DNA from: an uncultured Acidimicrobiales bacterium
GTDB taxonomy: Bacteria; Actinomycetota; Acidimicrobiia; Acidimicrobiales; SZUA-35
Length of the DNA: 64,000 bases
Assembly (NCBI GenBank): GCA_937922045.1
Contig: CAKZXA010000037.1
Span: 62,001 to 126,000, forward strand
Reading direction: 5' to 3'
Shown here piece after piece: positions 60,335-64,000 of this stretch. The stretch's first letter is position 1, and each line of letters opens with the position of its first letter. Made by a program: the position numbers and the translations under genes. The notes below the pieces were generated by a model. That model saw only the letters and a program-made list of their open reading frames with translations. It did not search any database and was not told the origin of the DNA.

Positions 60335-62530
60335 TTAGGCGCCTAGAGCGGCCTGAACGATCCGGTCTTCGTCGACCAGAACCAGCTCGGCTGCTGCCCC
60401 CAAAGGGATGAAGCAATCGTCGGCAGTAATGCGACGCAACCCACCGAGAAAGCCCGCGTCGATCAGCTCGGCCATGATGGCTTCGCTAACCCCACCACTG
60501 CGCCTGGTTTCATCGACCACGAGAACTTTTCCCGTCGCTTCGGCCTCGCGAATCATGTCGTGAATCGGAAGTGGGGCCAGCCAGCGAAGGTCGACAACAC
60601 GCCAATTCTGACCGTGATCTCGGTTGAGTCGTCGGCTGGCCCGCAAGCTCAGGTACAGCCCGTTTCCCCACGTGAGGATGGTGCCGTCGGTGCCTCGTCC
60701 GTGAGTGCGGGCCGAGCCGATCGAAATCGGCTGAACCACCGGCGGTGACGTCCAACGGCCATCGTCCTCCTCGAAAAGCTCGTTGGTGTGATACCGCGCT
60801 ATCGGTTCAAGAAAAGCGGAGACGGAGCCGTGGGTTGCAGCGGCGGCAATGCAGGTCGCCAACATGGGGCCGGCATCGGACGGGTGTGATGGTGAAGCGA
60901 TCACGATCCCTGGAATGTCGCGCAGCGCTGCGACGGAGTTGTCGTTGTGGAAGTGGCCGCCGAAGCCGCGTTGGTAGGCGTAGGCAGCGATCCTCACCAC
61001 CATCGGGTTGCGATACTGCCCGTTGGAGAAGAAGGGAAGTGTCGCCGCCTCGCCCCTCAACTGATCGGCAGCGTTGTGCAAATAGGCCAAGTATTGAATC
61101 TCGGGAATGGGGACGAAGCCGTTGAGCCCAGACCCTAAGGCCATCCCGAGAACGGATTGTTCGTCCAAGATTGTGTCGAAGACGCGGCCCTCGCCAAACC
61201 GGGACTGCAAGCCTCGGGTAACGCCGTAGACGCCACCCTTGCGGCCAACGTCCTCGCCGAAGACGACGACGTTGTTGAGGCGATCGAGAGCCGCAGCGAG
61301 GGTAGCGTTGATGGTCTGAGCCAGTGTTAGAGGCTCTGGCGAAGCCGCCGCCGCCGTTTCCATGAGCTGGACAGCTAGGGCCTCCACCACCTGATTGCCG
61401 TCGAGCTGGTCTGGTGTATCCAGCGGTTCGGCCACCTGCTTCGCGGTGGCTAGCTCACACTCGTTCGGGTCGTGGTGGAGGTCAAGCGCACGCGTCCGCA
61501 TCTCGGCTCGCTGCTCCAGATACCAGGCCACGAGCTCATCAGCGCCGCAGACACCGCCAGCGACCACTTCGCTCGCGGTGGCCAGCAGGGGGTCGCGAGC
61601 AAGATCGTCTCGAAGCTCACTCGGCGAGCGGTAGGCCGACTCAACGTCGGTTCCAGCGTGGCCGAGAAAACGTACGGTGCGGAGATGAAGGAGGCCGGGG
61701 AGGCCCTGGTCACGGATCGTTTCCGCCAGCTCCGAGGTGGTCTCGTAGACGTCGCCGGGTTGAGCACCATCAACGCTGGCCCACTCCAGGTTGAGGCGCG
61801 AGGCGGTCGAAGCCGCCACCCACCCATCAGGGGTTGGCACGCTGATCCCAAGCCCGTTGTCTTCAACGACGAACAGGATCGGTACTCGTTCTCCACGATG
61901 GCCCGCGTTGCACGCCCAATTGATCGCTCCCTGGGCGGTCGAATGATTCAGGGATGCATCACCAAGGCTGCAGATGACGAGTGAGTCTTCTGGATAGGCA
62001 GCCTCGTCCTGATCAAACCAATCGATCTCGGACCCGATGCTAAGCGCGAGACCAACGGCCCGGGGAAGATGGGAGGAGATGGTGGAGGTCTGGGGAACGA
62101 TGTTGAGTGCCTTGTTGCCAAACACCTTGTGGCGACCACCGGCGATCTGGTCGCTGGTGAGCGCCAGCATCCCCCTCAATACATCACCGGCCGGGTCCTG
62201 GCCTGGAAGCTGCGAGGCCCGGCCGAAATAGAAACCGCCCGATCGGTAGTGCAGGAGGGCTGGGTCACTGGGACGCAAGGCCATAGCGACCGCAGCATTC
62301 GACTCGTGTCCAGCCGACCCGATCGTGTAGTACCCAACGCCATGGTTGGAGCGCAGCCAGCGGGCGGTGTGGTCGACCAGTCGAGAACCGACCTGGGCCT
62401 CGAACAGCTCGGCAGCTAGCGCCGGGTTGAGGCGAGGAGCGATGAAATCTGGGTGGAGTTGACCGATCGCGTCGAGCAGTGCCTGCTCGATACGATCCAG
62501 ATCCTCTGGCAGGTTCAATGATCTCTCCAA
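60335..62530 (-). CDS. Fused alpha/beta 2-oxoacid dehydrogenase E1
   Basis: 731 residues. The N-terminal half is an E1-alpha domain with the thiamine-binding motif VICSLGDASLNHSTAQGAIN (about residues 192-211). The C-terminal half is an E1-beta/transketolase domain, beginning about residue 405 with MINAT-type LAQTINATLAAALDRLNNVV and containing VFGEDVGRKGGVYGVT. The best match in style is branched-chain or acetoin-type E1. It would decarboxylate a 2-oxo acid and pass the acyl group to an E2 lipoyl protein, which is not in the window. The start is TTG 62530 or, with GGAGAG just before it, TTG 62518. Confidence 0.88.
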   Translation of the reverse strand: MERSLNLPEDLDRIEQALLDAIGQLHPDFIAPRLNPALAAELFEAQVGSRLVDHTARWLRSNHGVGYYTIGSAGHESNAAVAMALRPSDPALLHYRSGGFYFGRASQLPGQDPAGDVLRGMLALTSDQIAGGRHKVFGNKALNIVPQTSTISSHLPRAVGLALSIGSEIDWFDQDEAAYPEDSLVICSLGDASLNHSTAQGAINWACNAGHRGERVPILFVVEDNGLGISVPTPDGWVAASTASRLNLEWASVDGAQPGDVYETTSELAETIRDQGLPGLLHLRTVRFLGHAGTDVESAYRSPSELRDDLARDPLLATASEVVAGGVCGADELVAWYLEQRAEMRTRALDLHHDPNECELATAKQVAEPLDTPDQLDGNQVVEALAVQLMETAAAASPEPLTLAQTINATLAAALDRLNNVVVFGEDVGRKGGVYGVTRGLQSRFGEGRVFDTILDEQSVLGMALGSGLNGFVPIPEIQYLAYLHNAADQLRGEAATLPFFSNGQYRNPMVVRIAAYAYQRGFGGHFHNDNSVAALRDIPGIVIASPSHPSDAGPMLATCIAAAATHGSVSAFLEPIARYHTNELFEEDDGRWTSPPVVQPISIGSARTHGRGTDGTILTWGNGLYLSLRASRRLNRDHGQNWRVVDLRWLAPLPIHDMIREAEATGKVLVVDETRRSGGVSEAIMAELIDAGFLGGLRRITADDCFIPLGAAAELVLVDEDRIVQAALGA

Positions 62531-62696
62531 CCGGGTGGTGGTCGTGTTGTGGCAGTGCTCCCAACACTATCGAATGGCCCAGCCATTGTGGAGGCCACCG
62601 CTGGCCTCGCTCATACGCCGCTCACTCATATCGATGGACTACGGTCAACCGTGCCAGCGGCCGACGGCCCTTGACAATAAATTGGAGAGACGAGCT

Positions 62697-63785
62697 ATGA
62701 CCACCCTCGATTCTGTCGCTGTCCTTGGCCTCGGCAAGGTTGGCATGCTGGCGGCGCGACTTCTCGCCGACGCCGGTTTTCAGGTGACCGGTCATGACAT
62801 GCGCCTGGCGGCGACCAGCCATCGAAAGCCTGAAGTGTTTGAGATTCGCTCGACCGACGTCACCGATGTCGCCGACCTTACAACAGCGCTCTCCGGTTCT
62901 GATGCCGTTCTCTCCTGCCTGCCGTACTCACTCAACATCGGTGTCGCCGACGTGGCCCACGGCCTAGGAATTCACTACTTCGACCTCACCGAGGATGTGC
63001 CGACAACCCACCACATTCGTGAACTCGCCGCGACCTCGGATGGTGTCATGGCACCCCAGTGCGGATTGGCGCCGGGCTTCGTTGGCATCGTGGCCGCAGC
63101 CCAAGCAGCGTCGTTCGACCGTTGCCGCTCGATTCGAATGCGGGTTGGCGCCCTGCCCGAACATCCCACCGGTCTGCTGGCCTACGCCTTCAATTGGTCG
63201 CCCGAGGGAGTCGTCAACGAATACCTCAACGACTGTGAGGTGATCGAGGAAGGGGTGCACAAGTGGGTGTCTCCCATGGAGTGGAAGGAGAACATCTACG
63301 TTGCTGGCACCCGGCTCGAGGCGTTTACCACCTCGGGAGGTCTAGGAACGATGTGCGAGACCTATCTCGACCGGGTCGAGAACCTCGACTACAAAACGAT
63401 GCGATATCCCGGCCATATGGATCTCATGAATTTCTTCTTCCACGAGCTGTTGCTGCGCGATCGACGAGAGCTCGCGGGCGAGATCCTGACCAACGCGAAA
63501 CATCCGGTCGACGAGGATGCGGTCTACATCCATGTGTCATCCGAAGGCTGGATCGATGACCAGCTCAAACGGCTTGAGTATGTGCGCAAATTTCGCCCCG
63601 TCGATGTGGCTGGTCACCGAGCGACGGCCATTGCCTGGACGACCGCAGGTTCGGTGTCGGCGGTCATCGAGATGGTGCGCGCCGGCAGTCTCGCTCCCAC
63701 CGGGTTCATCAAGCAGGAGGAGATCCCCTTCGACGCCTTTCTGGCCACGCCGACCGGTCAACTGTTCTCGAAGGGAACCGACTAG
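62697..63785 (+). CDS. Saccharopine dehydrogenase-like protein
   Basis: About 362 residues from ATG 62697 (GGAGAG 7 nt upstream); an earlier frame extends to 62535. The N-terminal Rossmann fold begins SVAVLGLGKVGMLAARLLAD and is followed by VLSCLPYSLNIGVADVAHGL. The C-terminal catalytic-type domain contains LAPGFVGIVAAAQA and VSPMEWKENIYVAGTRLEAF. The family includes saccharopine and carboxynorspermidine dehydrogenases and lysine-catabolic enzymes. Next to a 2-oxoacid dehydrogenase E1, a role in amino-acid breakdown is plausible but unproven. Confidence 0.87.
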   Translation: MTTLDSVAVLGLGKVGMLAARLLADAGFQVTGHDMRLAATSHRKPEVFEIRSTDVTDVADLTTALSGSDAVLSCLPYSLNIGVADVAHGLGIHYFDLTEDVPTTHHIRELAATSDGVMAPQCGLAPGFVGIVAAAQAASFDRCRSIRMRVGALPEHPTGLLAYAFNWSPEGVVNEYLNDCEVIEEGVHKWVSPMEWKENIYVAGTRLEAFTTSGGLGTMCETYLDRVENLDYKTMRYPGHMDLMNFFFHELLLRDRRELAGEILTNAKHPVDEDAVYIHVSSEGWIDDQLKRLEYVRKFRPVDVAGHRATAIAWTTAGSVSAVIEMVRAGSLAPTGFIKQEEIPFDAFLATPTGQLFSKGTD

Positions 63786-64000
63786 GGCTCGATTACGACC
63801 TTGCCGACAGCTTGGCGATCCATCAGGCTTCGCATGGCTTCACCAGCGCCATCCAATCCGTAGCGGGCTGAGATGTGCGGCTTCAGTTCACCGCTGGTTG
63901 TGAAGCCGATCAGATCGTCCTGGATCTCAGCCGCTAGCTCCGGCTCTTTGGTGGTCATGGCGCCCAGAAATACCCCGACGATCTGGCAGCTCTTCAGCAG
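63782..64000 (-). CDS. Zinc-independent medium-chain reductase, C-terminal part
   Basis: Partial gene running off the right edge; 72 C-terminal residues are visible, ending with TAG (63784-63782) and overlapping the stop of the saccharopine-type gene by 2 bp. KSCQIVGVFLGAMTTKEPEL and HISARYGLDGAGEAMRSLMD, ending GKVVIEP, are the closing part of NADPH:quinone oxidoreductase-like MDR proteins. The cofactor-binding domain lies outside the window. Confidence 0.85.
   Translation of the reverse strand: MLKSCQIVGVFLGAMTTKEPELAAEIQDDLIGFTTSGELKPHISARYGLDGAGEAMRSLMDRQAVGKVVIEP

Noticed and set aside
62641-62652. ACGGT-CA-ACCGT inverted repeat before the saccharopine-type gene
   Set aside because: Five-base arms are expected by chance in a window of this size and no promoter elements align with it.

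Overview
The window looks like a chromosomal segment of a high-GC Gram-positive (actinobacterial) genome. The evidence is two WhiB-family genes, a SenX3/RegX3-like two-component pair beside the phosphate-transport genes, a mycobacterial-type three-gene succinate dehydrogenase, many GTG starts and many apparently leaderless promoters. The mix of a Baeyer-Villiger-type monooxygenase, several crotonases, YtcJ-type amidohydrolase and UMF1 transporter would fit an environmental actinobacterium, perhaps Acidimicrobiia, but that finer placement is inference. Genes are tightly packed. I see no tRNA, rRNA, CRISPR array, insertion sequence, integrase or prophage gene.

Layout. 1-7.3 kb: the 3' end of malate dehydrogenase, a FAD reductase, inorganic pyrophosphatase, then a TetR-centred locus. 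In that locus a medium-chain reductase, two DUF4386-type membrane proteins and the regulator share GTAC-TTT-GTAC palindromes placed on recognisable promoters. A Fpg/Nei-type glycosylase and an SCP2 protein follow. 7.3-10.7 kb: two overlapping dynamin-like GTPases. 11-15.5 kb: a hypothetical gene and sdhCAB. 15.6-26.9 kb: a GH2-like protein, a MoxR-like AAA ATPase, a UMF1 transporter, a large secreted beta-helix protein, CobW GTPase, YtcJ amidohydrolase and a MOSC protein. 26.9-30.2 kb is a decay zone. It holds a broken PLP-dependent decarboxylase, a collapsed GNAT gene and perhaps a third dying gene among intact genes. 30.2-36.3 kb: monooxygenase plus crotonase, sterol desaturase-like protein, a second crotonase, a GH1-like protein and a small lipoprotein. 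36.4-42 kb: an HTH-TM-metalloprotease protein, a VWA protein, a lipoprotein and a methyltransferase.

42-49.2 kb: whiB, a 57-residue tatA, a second whiB, an unknown acidic-tailed protein, ROK glucokinase, polyphosphate kinase, Nudix hydrolase and M48 protease. 49.2-55.1 kb: pstC-pstA-pstB-phoU followed by a sensor kinase and an OmpR-type regulator, without a linked pstS. A PHO-box-like direct repeat lies upstream of pstC. With ppk1 about 2 kb upstream, this half of the window is a phosphate uptake, storage and sensing neighbourhood. 55.1-64 kb: an MFS protein, a YceI protein, a Ser/Thr kinase, a MerE-like membrane protein, a hydratase of the fumarylacetoacetase fold, a fused alpha/beta 2-oxoacid dehydrogenase E1, a saccharopine-dehydrogenase-like protein and the 3' end of another medium-chain reductase.

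The most useful second-look items are the self-consistent TetR operator set, the recurrent TANNNT box 6-8 nt before start codons (16 genes), the three phased -35-like repeats before the amidohydrolase, operator-like palindromes before one whiB and the desaturase, the HTH-membrane-protease architecture, and several enzymes that have lost canonical residues (Fpg zinc Cys, GH2 nucleophile).
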